NCBI GenBank assembly: GCA_021791345.1
Contig: JAJYWT010000113.1
Span: 1 to 23,281 of the forward strand
Length of the DNA stretch: 23,281 nt
DNA from: a bacterium
GTDB taxonomy: Bacteria; Chloroflexota; Dormibacteria; UBA8260; Bog-877
Direction: 5' to 3'
Positions 13,688 to 20,908 of the stretch are shown in pieces. Numbering within the stretch: the first letter of the stretch is position 1; every line of letters begins with the position of its first letter. The position numbers and the translations under genes were made by a program. A model generated the notes under the pieces. It was not told the origin of the DNA. It did no database searches and saw only the letters and a program-made list of their open reading frames with translations.

Positions 13688-15152
13688 GCCGCCCAACGTT
13701 GGGGCGCTGGACCAGCTGGTCACAGCGCTCGGCGCGATCGTGGGTTCAGCCTGGGTGCTGACCCGGGCCGATGACCTGCGCACCTACGAGTGCGACGGCC
13801 TGACCGGCTGGCGCCAGCCGCCCCTGGCGGTGGCGCTGCCGGCCACGACTCAGGAGGTAGCCCGGATCGTCCGCCTCTGCCACGAGCTCGCGATCCCCTT
13901 TGTCCCCAGGGGCAGCGGCACCGGCCTCTCCGGCGGAGCGCTCCCCCATCCCGAAGGGATCGTGATCGGCTTGAGCCGGATGCGCTCCATTCTTGAGGTG
14001 GACGTGGACAACGAGCGGGTAGTGGTCCAGCCCGGCGTCCTCAATCTCGACGTCACCCGGGCGGTGGAGGACAAGGGCTATTTCTACGCACCCGACCCCT
14101 CCAGCCAGCGGGTCTGCTCCATCGGCGGCAATGTCGCCGAGAACTCCGGAGGCGCCCACTGCCTGAAGTACGGGTTCACCACCAACCACGTCCTGGCGGC
14201 GACCCTGGTCCTCTCCGACGGGCGCATCGCGCATCTGGGCTCGCCCTGTGTGGACGCGCCCGGGCTGGATCTTCTGGGGGTGGTGATCGGCAGCGAGGGC
14301 ACCCTGGGGATCGTGACCGAGGTCACCCTCAGACTGCTGCCCAAGCCGGAATGGGTGGAGACGCTGCTGGCGGCGTTCCCCTCCACAGATGCGGCCGGCC
14401 AGGCGGTGGCCGCCATCATCGCCCACGGGGTGGTCCCCGCCGCCATGGAGATGATGGACCGGGCCACCATCGCGGCCGTGGAGAGCACCATGCACGCCGG
14501 CTACCCCGATTGCGGCGCCGCGCTATTGGTGGAGCTCGACGGCCCTGCGGCGGACTGCCGGTCGCTCTTTCAGGCGGTGGCGGATCTCTGCCGCGCGGCG
14601 GGGGCCACCGAGGTGCGGGTGGCCCGGGACGAGGCGGAGCGGGCGCTGCTCTGGAAGGGACGTAGAGGCGCCTTCTCCGCCATGGGACGGGTAAGCCCCG
14701 ACTACTACGTCCAGGACGGCGTGGTGCCCCGCTCGCACCTGGCCGAGGTGCTGGCCGGGATCCGGGATCTGGAGCAGCGCCATGGACTGCGCGTCGCCAA
14801 TGTCTTCCACGCCGGGGACGGCAACCTCCATCCCCTCATCCTCTATGACCGCCGTGCACCCGGGGGACCGGAGCGGGCTCGAGAGCTCGCCGAGGACATC
14901 CTCGGCCTCTGCCTTGACGCCGGCGGCTCGCTGACCGGTGAACACGGGGTGGGACGCGACAAGATGTGCCAGATGCCCCGGCTGTTCTCGGTCGCCGATC
15001 AGGAGGTCATGGTGCGAGTCAGGTCGGCCTTCGACCCTGACCATCTGTCCAACCCTGACAAGGTGCTGCCCACCCCGCGCCTCTGCGGTGAGCACCCGGG
15101 CATCTACCGGCCGCACCCGGCCGAGCTCGCCGGTCTGGCGGAGCGGGTGTGA
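13674..15152 (+). CDS. glcD: Glycolate oxidase subunit GlcD (FAD-linked oxidase)
   Basis: A 492-residue FAD-linked oxidase, the catalytic subunit that oxidises glycolate to glyoxylate and feeds electrons to the membrane quinone pool through GlcF. The PCMH-type FAD domain (~47-225) shows PRGSGTGLSGGALPHPEG (78-95) and SIGGNVAENSGGAHCLKYG (149-167). The C-terminal FAD-oxidase domain carries FHAGDGNLHP (about 377-386) and GEHGVGRDK (about 421-429), both family hallmarks. The GTG start sits inside a perfect inverted repeat and follows a TAGGAT box by 6 nt. The stop overlaps the glcE start (GTGA). A D-lactate dehydrogenase role cannot be excluded on sequence alone, but the glcD-E-F order argues for glycolate or a related 2-hydroxyacid. 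Confidence 0.93.
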   Translation: MASYAPPNVGALDQLVTALGAIVGSAWVLTRADDLRTYECDGLTGWRQPPLAVALPATTQEVARIVRLCHELAIPFVPRGSGTGLSGGALPHPEGIVIGLSRMRSILEVDVDNERVVVQPGVLNLDVTRAVEDKGYFYAPDPSSQRVCSIGGNVAENSGGAHCLKYGFTTNHVLAATLVLSDGRIAHLGSPCVDAPGLDLLGVVIGSEGTLGIVTEVTLRLLPKPEWVETLLAAFPSTDAAGQAVAAIIAHGVVPAAMEMMDRATIAAVESTMHAGYPDCGAALLVELDGPAADCRSLFQAVADLCRAAGATEVRVARDEAERALLWKGRRGAFSAMGRVSPDYYVQDGVVPRSHLAEVLAGIRDLEQRHGLRVANVFHAGDGNLHPLILYDRRAPGGPERARELAEDILGLCLDAGGSLTGEHGVGRDKMCQMPRLFSVADQEVMVRVRSAFDPDHLSNPDKVLPTPRLCGEHPGIYRPHPAELAGLAERV

Positions 15153-16423
15153 GAGGACCGCGGGCGAGCGAGCTGGCCCAGCTGGTGGGAGGAGGCCTTG
15201 AGGTCGTCGAGGCGGCGCCGGGGTCCGGCCTGCCACCTGGGCTGCCGATCGCGCAACCCCAAAGTGAGGAGCAGGTGTCAGAGCTGCTGCGGTTGGCTTC
15301 CCAGCGGCGCTGGCGGGTTGACCTCCGCGGTGGGGGAACGCAGCCGCAGTGGGGGCCGCTGGGCGAGCCTGGCGATCTGGTCCTGGCCACCACGGCACTG
15401 AACCAGCTCGTGGAGCACGAGCCGGGGGACCTCATCTGCGTCGCCCAGGCGGGAATGCGTCTCAGCGACCTTCAGGAGCGGATCTCCAGGACCCCCGGCT
15501 ACCGGCAGCGGCTGATGCTCGACCCTCCCGGCGGCGATGGCGCGACCCTGGGGGGACTGGTCGCCACCCGCGCCTCTGGCCCCTTGCGCACCCGCTACGG
15601 CCATATGCGCGATCTCCTGCTGGGAGCCCGCTTCGTGCTCGCCGACGGGACCATCGCCAAGACCGGCGGCAAGGTGGTGAAGAACGTGGCGGGATACGAT
15701 CTCGACAAACTCCTGGTGGGGTCCCTGGGCACCCTGGCGGTGGTGGTGCAGGTGGCGCTGCGGCTCCACCCCCAGGCGGAGGCGCGAGCGTCGGTACTGC
15801 TGGAGGACGTTGACGCCGGGACGGCGGCTCAGTTCCTGGTGTCCCTCCGGACGGCCCCGGTCGTCCCCAGCATCGTCGAGGTGATCTGGCCCGACGGAGT
15901 GGTGCTGGTCCAGATCGACAGCACCGCCGAGGGGGCGGCCCGCCAGGCGGAGGTGGCGGCGGGCCTCAACCCCCGGGCACGGATCCTCGACCTGGCCGAG
16001 GCGAGCTACTGGGAGGAGCTGCTGCGCAGCCGACCGTGGGAACGCCCCGGAGCGGTGCTCGGGGTCTCGGTGCCGCTCACCGCGACCCGGGCGCTGCTGG
16101 AGTTCGTGGAGGACCAGGGGGCGCTGGGGGAGGCGGTCGCTCTCTCCCTGCGGGGCACGATCGGCGCCGGCGAGTTGAGGATCTCCTCCCAGGTCGCCAC
16201 GCTGGAGCTGGTCCGGGAGACGCTCGAGGGCTGGGGAGGGCACACGGAGATCCATCGGGCCCCGGATGAACTGCGCGGGCTGGGATCGTCGCCTCGCGAC
16301 CCGGTCGCCCAGGACCTCATCCGCCGGGTGAAGCGGGCGCTGGATCCCGATGACATCCTCGAACCCGGTCGGATCTCACGCACCGAGCCAACCTCGGTCG
16401 CGGTGGTCGGCACCCGTGGCTGA
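15149..16423 (+). CDS. glcE: Glycolate oxidase subunit GlcE (FAD-binding subunit)
   Basis: A 424-residue protein with a PCMH-type FAD-binding domain similar to the N-terminal part of GlcD. Readable blocks are PGDLICVAQAGMRLSDLQ, LGGLVATRASGPLRTRYGHM (131-150) and KTGGKVVKNVAGYDLDKLL (171-189), the last strongly diagnostic of GlcE. In the family GlcE is required for activity together with GlcD and GlcF. The GTG start at 15149 overlaps the glcD stop by 4 bp. At 424 residues it is longer than the roughly 350-residue E. coli protein; the extra length lies in the C-terminal half. Operon order and motifs make the assignment secure. Confidence 0.92.
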   Translation: MRGPRASELAQLVGGGLEVVEAAPGSGLPPGLPIAQPQSEEQVSELLRLASQRRWRVDLRGGGTQPQWGPLGEPGDLVLATTALNQLVEHEPGDLICVAQAGMRLSDLQERISRTPGYRQRLMLDPPGGDGATLGGLVATRASGPLRTRYGHMRDLLLGARFVLADGTIAKTGGKVVKNVAGYDLDKLLVGSLGTLAVVVQVALRLHPQAEARASVLLEDVDAGTAAQFLVSLRTAPVVPSIVEVIWPDGVVLVQIDSTAEGAARQAEVAAGLNPRARILDLAEASYWEELLRSRPWERPGAVLGVSVPLTATRALLEFVEDQGALGEAVALSLRGTIGAGELRISSQVATLELVRETLEGWGGHTEIHRAPDELRGLGSSPRDPVAQDLIRRVKRALDPDDILEPGRISRTEPTSVAVVGTRG

Positions 16424-17768
16424 GTCCCTCCCCCCGGCCCCCGAGACGGGTCCGGTCGTGGTCCCGGCCTTCGACGACCACGACCCTCCCGATCCCGCGC
16501 TGCTCTCCGACTGCGTGCATTGCGGATTCTGCCTGCCCGCCTGTCCCACGTATGCGCTGTGGGGGGAGGAGATGGATTCACCCCGGGGCCGGATCCTCTT
16601 GATGGACCTGGCGCGCGGCGGAGAACGCCCGATGGGACCGGAGATGGTTGCGCACTGGGATTCCTGCCTGGGATGTCTCGCCTGTGTGCCCGCCTGCCCA
16701 TCGGGGGTCGCCTACGATCGACTCCTGGAGCAGACCCGCCAGCAGGTGGAGCGGCGCTACCCCCGTCGCCGGCGGGAGCGGCTCTGGCGCTGGGCGCTGT
16801 TCGCAGTCCTCCCCCATCCCACCCGCCTGCGCCTGCTCAACTCCCTGCTGTGGGCGGCGGATCGCCTCAGCGGTCCCAATCTCGACCCACGAGCACTGGC
16901 GCCCACCCGTGAGCTCGCGGCCGCGGCCCGGCTGGCGCCCCGGGGGAGCCTCAGAAGCTCCTGGGCCAGGCTGCCCCGGCCCCAGCGGCCCACCCACGGA
17001 CGTCCTGCCCGGCTTCGGGTGGCGGTCCTGGCCGGGTGCGTCCAGAGGGTTGTGGAGGCCCAGACCAACGTGGCCACCGCCGAGGTGTTGGCCGCCTACG
17101 GGGCCGAGGTCAGGATCCCACCCCAGCAGGGCTGCTGCGGCGCGCTCGAGCTCCACGCCGGGCGCCAGGAGTCGGCCCTGCACCGGGCGCGGGCGTTCGT
17201 CGCCACCTTCGAGGACCCCGCCGTGGACCGGATCGCCGTCAATGCCGCGGGCTGCGGCGCCATGCTCCGCGAGCTGGGGCGGCTGCTGGAGGATGACCAC
17301 GAGTGGGCGGCGCGCGCCCGGGCGGTTGCCGCCAAGGTCAGGGATGTGACCGAAATCCTCGACGAGCTCGGCCCCCCCGACGACCTGCACCCACTGCCGC
17401 TGCGGGTCGCCTACCACGATGCCTGCCATCTCGCTCACGCCCAGGGCATCAGGGCCGCGCCCCGCCGGGTGCTGCAGGCGATCCCTGAGCTGCGGCTGCT
17501 GGAGATACCGGAGGGTGACCTCTGCTGCGGCAGCGCCGGGGTGTACAACCTGACCCAGCCCGCGGCGGCCCATGATCTGGGGCTGCGCAAGGCAGCCAAC
17601 GTCACCGCCGTTGCTCCCGATTGCGTGGTGGCGGGCAACCCGGGGTGCCTGCTGCAGATTCGGGCCGCGCTGGCGGAGCAGGGCAGCGCGGTACCCGCGC
17701 TGCATCCCGTCGAGCTGGTTTCCGCCTCTCTTCGGGGCCGCGGCGCGGCCGTGACCGGCGGCGGTTGA
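16416..17768 (+). CDS. glcF: Glycolate oxidase iron-sulfur subunit GlcF
   Basis: A 450-residue protein with two ferredoxin-type 4Fe-4S motifs near the N-terminus, CVHCGFCLPACP (Cys33/36/39/43) and CLGCLACVPACP (Cys84/87/90/94), followed by two CCG domains (about PQQGCCGALELHAG and DLCCGSAGVYNLTQP). It passes electrons from GlcD/GlcE to membrane quinone, the role CCG proteins play in heterodisulfide reductase and succinate:quinone systems. I chose the GTG at 16416, which overlaps the glcE stop by 8 bp; an ATG at 16350 in the same frame would bury the start 74 bp inside glcE and add 22 unconserved residues. The last gene of the glc operon; it converges on the lipid kinase gene. Confidence 0.92.
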   Translation: MAESLPPAPETGPVVVPAFDDHDPPDPALLSDCVHCGFCLPACPTYALWGEEMDSPRGRILLMDLARGGERPMGPEMVAHWDSCLGCLACVPACPSGVAYDRLLEQTRQQVERRYPRRRRERLWRWALFAVLPHPTRLRLLNSLLWAADRLSGPNLDPRALAPTRELAAAARLAPRGSLRSSWARLPRPQRPTHGRPARLRVAVLAGCVQRVVEAQTNVATAEVLAAYGAEVRIPPQQGCCGALELHAGRQESALHRARAFVATFEDPAVDRIAVNAAGCGAMLRELGRLLEDDHEWAARARAVAAKVRDVTEILDELGPPDDLHPLPLRVAYHDACHLAHAQGIRAAPRRVLQAIPELRLLEIPEGDLCCGSAGVYNLTQPAAAHDLGLRKAANVTAVAPDCVVAGNPGCLLQIRAALAEQGSAVPALHPVELVSASLRGRGAAVTGGG

Positions 17769-17851
17769 CCCAGCGACGCTGGCGGTGGTGGCTCGGGCTC
17801 CCGACTGACCGGCAAGCGCGGCCGGTTCTGGAGCGGGACCGGGCTCCGGCA

Positions 17852-17868
17852 GGTCGGCGGGGCCGACC
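17852..17868. terminator. Hairpin between the convergent glcF and lipid-kinase genes
   Basis: GGTCGGC (17852-17858) and GCCGACC (17862-17868) form a perfect 7-bp stem with a GGG loop in the 156-bp gap between convergent genes. No T tract follows on either strand. An alternative pairing uses CAGGTC (17850-17855) with GACCTG (17871-17876). Confidence 0.45.
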
Positions 17869-17924
17869 CTGACCTGAGGCAGCGATCGCCCGCGGGTCAC
17901 GCGGAGGCGATGAGACGGTCTAGA

Positions 17925-18809
17925 TCAGGCCGCAGCCACGCACACCAGGAGCGCCTTCGGCAGCACCCTCGCCTCCATCACCGAGGCGGGCGCCAGGGGC
18001 TCGCCGTCGGCCTCGCGCGGGCGGGGTAGGTCGGTGACTATCTGGATCTCTCGGCCCACCAGCGACTCCAGCCCCATGCCGCCGGGATGTCGCACACCCA
18101 CCCTCCACCCGATCCTGGCCAGGTCCAGGGGACGCCGGGAGGCAATCAGGATCACGTCTAGCTGGCCATCGTCGGCGGCGGCGGCCGGCAGTAGCGTCAG
18201 CCCCCCGGGCAGGGTGCCCACGTTGGCAACCAGGACAGACCGGGCGCGGCGCAGCAGCGGAGCCCCGCCGTCCACGCTGAGCTCGACCGTGAAGCCCGCT
18301 TCGGGCAGGTGGCGCAAGACCGACGGGACGTAGGCCAACCAGCCCAGTGCGCGCTTGGCCAGCCGGGGGGCGTCGGCCAGCATCTGAGCGTCCAGGCCCA
18401 TCCCCGCCGCGACGCAGAAGCGGACCCCATCGACCTCGCCGAGGTCGATGGGGCGACGGGACCCCGTGATCGCCGTCCGAATCGCCGCGATCGGGTCCAG
18501 CGGCAGGCCCAGGTTGCGCGCCAGCAGGTTGCCGCTGCCCAGGGGCACCACCGCCAGGGCGACATCGGGGTGCATCGCCAGGGCGCGCACGGCGCTGGCG
18601 ACCGTCCCATCGCCGCCGCACGCGAAGAGGACCTCGACGCCCTCCCGGAGCACCCGTTGGAGTCCCTCCCGCTCGCCCCCGGCGGGATCGGTCTCGACGA
18701 AGACGGGAGCCGCCCAGCCCGCGTCCCACAGCAACTCCTGGAGGCGCGAGCGCAGTCCGAGGTGCTGAGGGACCCGCGCCGGGTTGATCAGAACCGCACT
18801 GGCGCTCAC
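17925..18809 (-). CDS. Diacylglycerol kinase family lipid kinase (DagK/YegS-like)
   Basis: A 294-residue soluble or membrane-peripheral lipid kinase that transfers phosphate from a nucleotide to diacylglycerol or a related lipid alcohol. The catalytic-domain signature is GGDGTV (65-70), followed by the second nucleotide-binding block VVPLGSGNLLARNLGLP (87-103). The C-terminal beta-sandwich domain (about 130-290) includes LPGGLTLLP and DDGQLDVILI, typical of the YegS/BmrU group. GTG at 18809 starts 42 bp after the pterin dehydratase stop and only a GGGA abutting the start is visible, so coupling to the upstream gene is likely. Substrate lipid is unknown; bacterial members often act on diacylglycerol, undecaprenol or sphingoid bases. 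Confidence 0.9.
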   Translation of the reverse strand: MSASAVLINPARVPQHLGLRSRLQELLWDAGWAAPVFVETDPAGGEREGLQRVLREGVEVLFACGGDGTVASAVRALAMHPDVALAVVPLGSGNLLARNLGLPLDPIAAIRTAITGSRRPIDLGEVDGVRFCVAAGMGLDAQMLADAPRLAKRALGWLAYVPSVLRHLPEAGFTVELSVDGGAPLLRRARSVLVANVGTLPGGLTLLPAAAADDGQLDVILIASRRPLDLARIGWRVGVRHPGGMGLESLVGREIQIVTDLPRPREADGEPLAPASVMEARVLPKALLVCVAAA

Positions 18810-18851
18810 TCCCGGTGGCGGAGCCCCGGAGCGCGCGCCGCCTGCCGCCGC

Positions 18852-19202
18852 CTAGGCCCGGCCACCCGAGGAGGGCTCCAGCAGTCGATCAATCTTGGCG
18901 GCCATGATGAAGTCGTTGCGGGTCACTCCGCCCGCGGCGTGAGTGGTCAACTCCACCTCCAGGTACCCCCAGCCCAACCGCAGCTCCGGGTGGTGGCCCT
19001 CCCGCTCCGCCAGGAGCGCGATCCTGGTCGCCAGGCCGAATGCCTCGGCGAAGTCACTGGTGCGCTGGTGGCGCCGCAGGCCAGGTCCCGACCTGATCCA
19101 GGCGGGCGCCACCTGATCCATCAGCTGGGCGATATCGGCCTCGGGCAGGGGGGGCGTGCCGGGCGCGCAGGCCTGGCAACGCTCCCTGACCAGTCCGCTC
19201 AC
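18852..19202 (-). CDS. 4a-hydroxytetrahydrobiopterin dehydratase (pterin carbinolamine dehydratase)
   Basis: A 116-residue protein that dehydrates 4a-carbinolamine pterins so that the reduced pterin can be recycled. It matches the catalytic signature exactly: EGHHP with His70-His71-Pro72, Trp78, His88 after nine residues, and Asp97 in TRNDF. The N-terminal CQACAPGTPPL resembles the lead-in seen in many bacterial members. Start is a GTG at 19202 forming a GTGA overlap with the DUF6909-like gene. No aromatic amino-acid hydroxylase is visible in the window. COG2154 proteins without such a partner have been linked to molybdopterin metabolism, which is noteworthy given the Mo/W transporter 15 kb away, though this link is inference. 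Confidence 0.92.
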   Translation of the reverse strand: MSGLVRERCQACAPGTPPLPEADIAQLMDQVAPAWIRSGPGLRRHQRTSDFAEAFGLATRIALLAEREGHHPELRLGWGYLEVELTTHAAGGVTRNDFIMAAKIDRLLEPSSGGRA

Positions 19203-20908
19203 TGATCGTTCCGGGGAGCCCGCACGGCCCCCGCCCGCTGCAGGATCCGGGCCGCGATCGCCAGCGCCCCGGCGTAGGTTCCCTCCATCCCCTCGAACTG
19301 CAGCCCCCGGGCACCGAGGGTGCGGGCCTGGGTGTAGGGGGTGTCGGACGCGTAGTGGATCAGACCCACCTCCATCGCGGGGCGGGTCAGATCCACCTGG
19401 CTGCCGGTGGGGTAGCGGGAGGAGTCGCCGGCCTCGTAGACGGCTCCGAGGTACGGCCCTGCCTCCATCTCCACCACCGTGTAGGCGTCGCGATAGTAGA
19501 AGTCCAGATACGCGCGGTTCTGCAGGAAGGTGCTGCGCACCGAGACCGCGCGCTGGCGGTCCAGCACCGACCGCGAGGTCACAAACGGCGCGACCTCGGC
19601 GAAGCTGAAGCAGTTGTCCAGCCAGTAGGTGTTCCCGCTGTGCTCGTCGTGGATCACATCCGAGATCATGACGTCCCCGACATCGGCGTTCAAGGTGGCG
19701 GCCTTGCCCAGGATGTAGACCCCGGCCACCCGGTCGGTCGCCTCCATCACCTGGCGCAGGATGTGGTATGCACCCAGCCCCAGCGGGTACTGGATGTTGA
19801 TGATCACCTCGGGAGCTGCGGCCAGCGCCTGGTGGTCCACCTCGCCGAGCCTCGGATCCAGCTGGTCAGGGCGGAGTTGATCCAGCACCATGACCTGGGC
19901 GGCGACGTCGGTCCCGGATCGCGCCTCGATGTGGTGGATTCCCTCCTGACTCTCCTCCTTGGTGCGGGCGGCCCGGGCCCTGGGATGGGCGTCGAACCAC
20001 AGTCGGGCCGCGTAGTAGAGGAAGTTCTCCTCGGAGATCTGCTCGCTCCGCTGGCGCCGGCGCAGCAGCGCTTGGAGCTCGGGCTGCTGCGACTCCTCGG
20101 CCCAGCGCATCACCTCCGACTGGCGTCGGCGCGCGACCCCCGAGAGCAGGTTGACCAGACAGTGCGCGTTGCTGCTGACGAAGTGGACCGGTCGGTCGCG
20201 CAGCCCCTCCCGGGTCAGCACCTCCCCGATCGGCCCCCACCACTCCCTCGTCGCCCGCGCAAAGCCCACCTGGGAACCCCCGAGCAGCCGGACCCGCAGG
20301 TCCATCGCCCGGGTGGAGACGGTCTCCAGGAATCCGCCCAGCCCACCTCCGAACAGCGCCTCGAGCCGGGCCCAGTCGTCGGGCCCAATGCCCAGGCGGC
20401 CGCGGGCGTCGGCTCCCGCAGGCTCAGACCCGGAGAGCAGACGATGAGCCTTGTTCCACTCGATCTGGAGAGCCACCAGCGTCGGCACCAGGTCGTCGAG
20501 GTCGGAGCTGCTGGCCAGGGCGACCGCCAGTGTGCCCGATCCCTGGTCCCACCACCAGCGCCGCCGCCGACCCGGAGCGGTCACCGGCTCCCAGCCACTG
20601 CCGGCTCGAAGCAGCTGATCCGGTGACTGGCCCAGCAGCACCCGGCGCAACCAGGGGGTGACCGGCGGCAGCCGGTGCAGGGAATACAGCAAAGCGCCCC
20701 CATCCACGACCTTGGCCTCGCCCAGCGGATGGAGCGAGGAGCGCATCCCCAGATGAACGCGTTCCAGAGCCCGCAGCGGCACCTCGCCAGAGGACCGCAG
20801 CAACGTCTGGAAGGTCCGAGTGTAGAGCTCGACCTCGTCGCGGCTCGGGGGAACAGCGACGGGCGCAGATCCTCCCCAGGCCGGCAACCCTTCCCCCCCC
20901 GGGCTCAC
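19199..20908 (-). CDS. DUF6909-like protein with C-terminal nucleoside-phosphorylase-like domain
   Basis: A 569-residue protein I recognise only loosely, as an uncharacterised actinobacterial/Chloroflexota family (DUF6909-like). The N-terminal half (to ~320) is mostly helical with no known motif, although DLDDLVPTLVALQIEWNKAH is distinctive. The C-terminal half looks like a nucleoside phosphorylase/MTAN fold: VIINIQYPLGLGAY (368-381), YILGKAATLNADVGDVMIS (398-416) and VVEMEAGPYLGAVYE (478-492). The VEMEA string equals the ribose-binding Met-Glu site of 5'-methylthioadenosine/nucleoside phosphorylases. It overlaps the glucan phosphorylase gene by 4 bp (GTGA) upstream and the pterin dehydratase gene downstream. 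Substrate unknown; a phosphorolytic or lectin-like role on a sugar or nucleoside is a guess. Confidence 0.75.
   Translation of the reverse strand: MSPGGEGLPAWGGSAPVAVPPSRDEVELYTRTFQTLLRSSGEVPLRALERVHLGMRSSLHPLGEAKVVDGGALLYSLHRLPPVTPWLRRVLLGQSPDQLLRAGSGWEPVTAPGRRRRWWWDQGSGTLAVALASSSDLDDLVPTLVALQIEWNKAHRLLSGSEPAGADARGRLGIGPDDWARLEALFGGGLGGFLETVSTRAMDLRVRLLGGSQVGFARATREWWGPIGEVLTREGLRDRPVHFVSSNAHCLVNLLSGVARRRQSEVMRWAEESQQPELQALLRRRQRSEQISEENFLYYAARLWFDAHPRARAARTKEESQEGIHHIEARSGTDVAAQVMVLDQLRPDQLDPRLGEVDHQALAAAPEVIINIQYPLGLGAYHILRQVMEATDRVAGVYILGKAATLNADVGDVMISDVIHDEHSGNTYWLDNCFSFAEVAPFVTSRSVLDRQRAVSVRSTFLQNRAYLDFYYRDAYTVVEMEAGPYLGAVYEAGDSSRYPTGSQVDLTRPAMEVGLIHYASDTPYTQARTLGARGLQFEGMEGTYAGALAIAARILQRAGAVRAPRNDQ

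Noticed and set aside
16578..17900. 440-codon open frame on the minus strand
   Set aside because: Antisense to glcF, whose ferredoxin and CCG motifs are clear.
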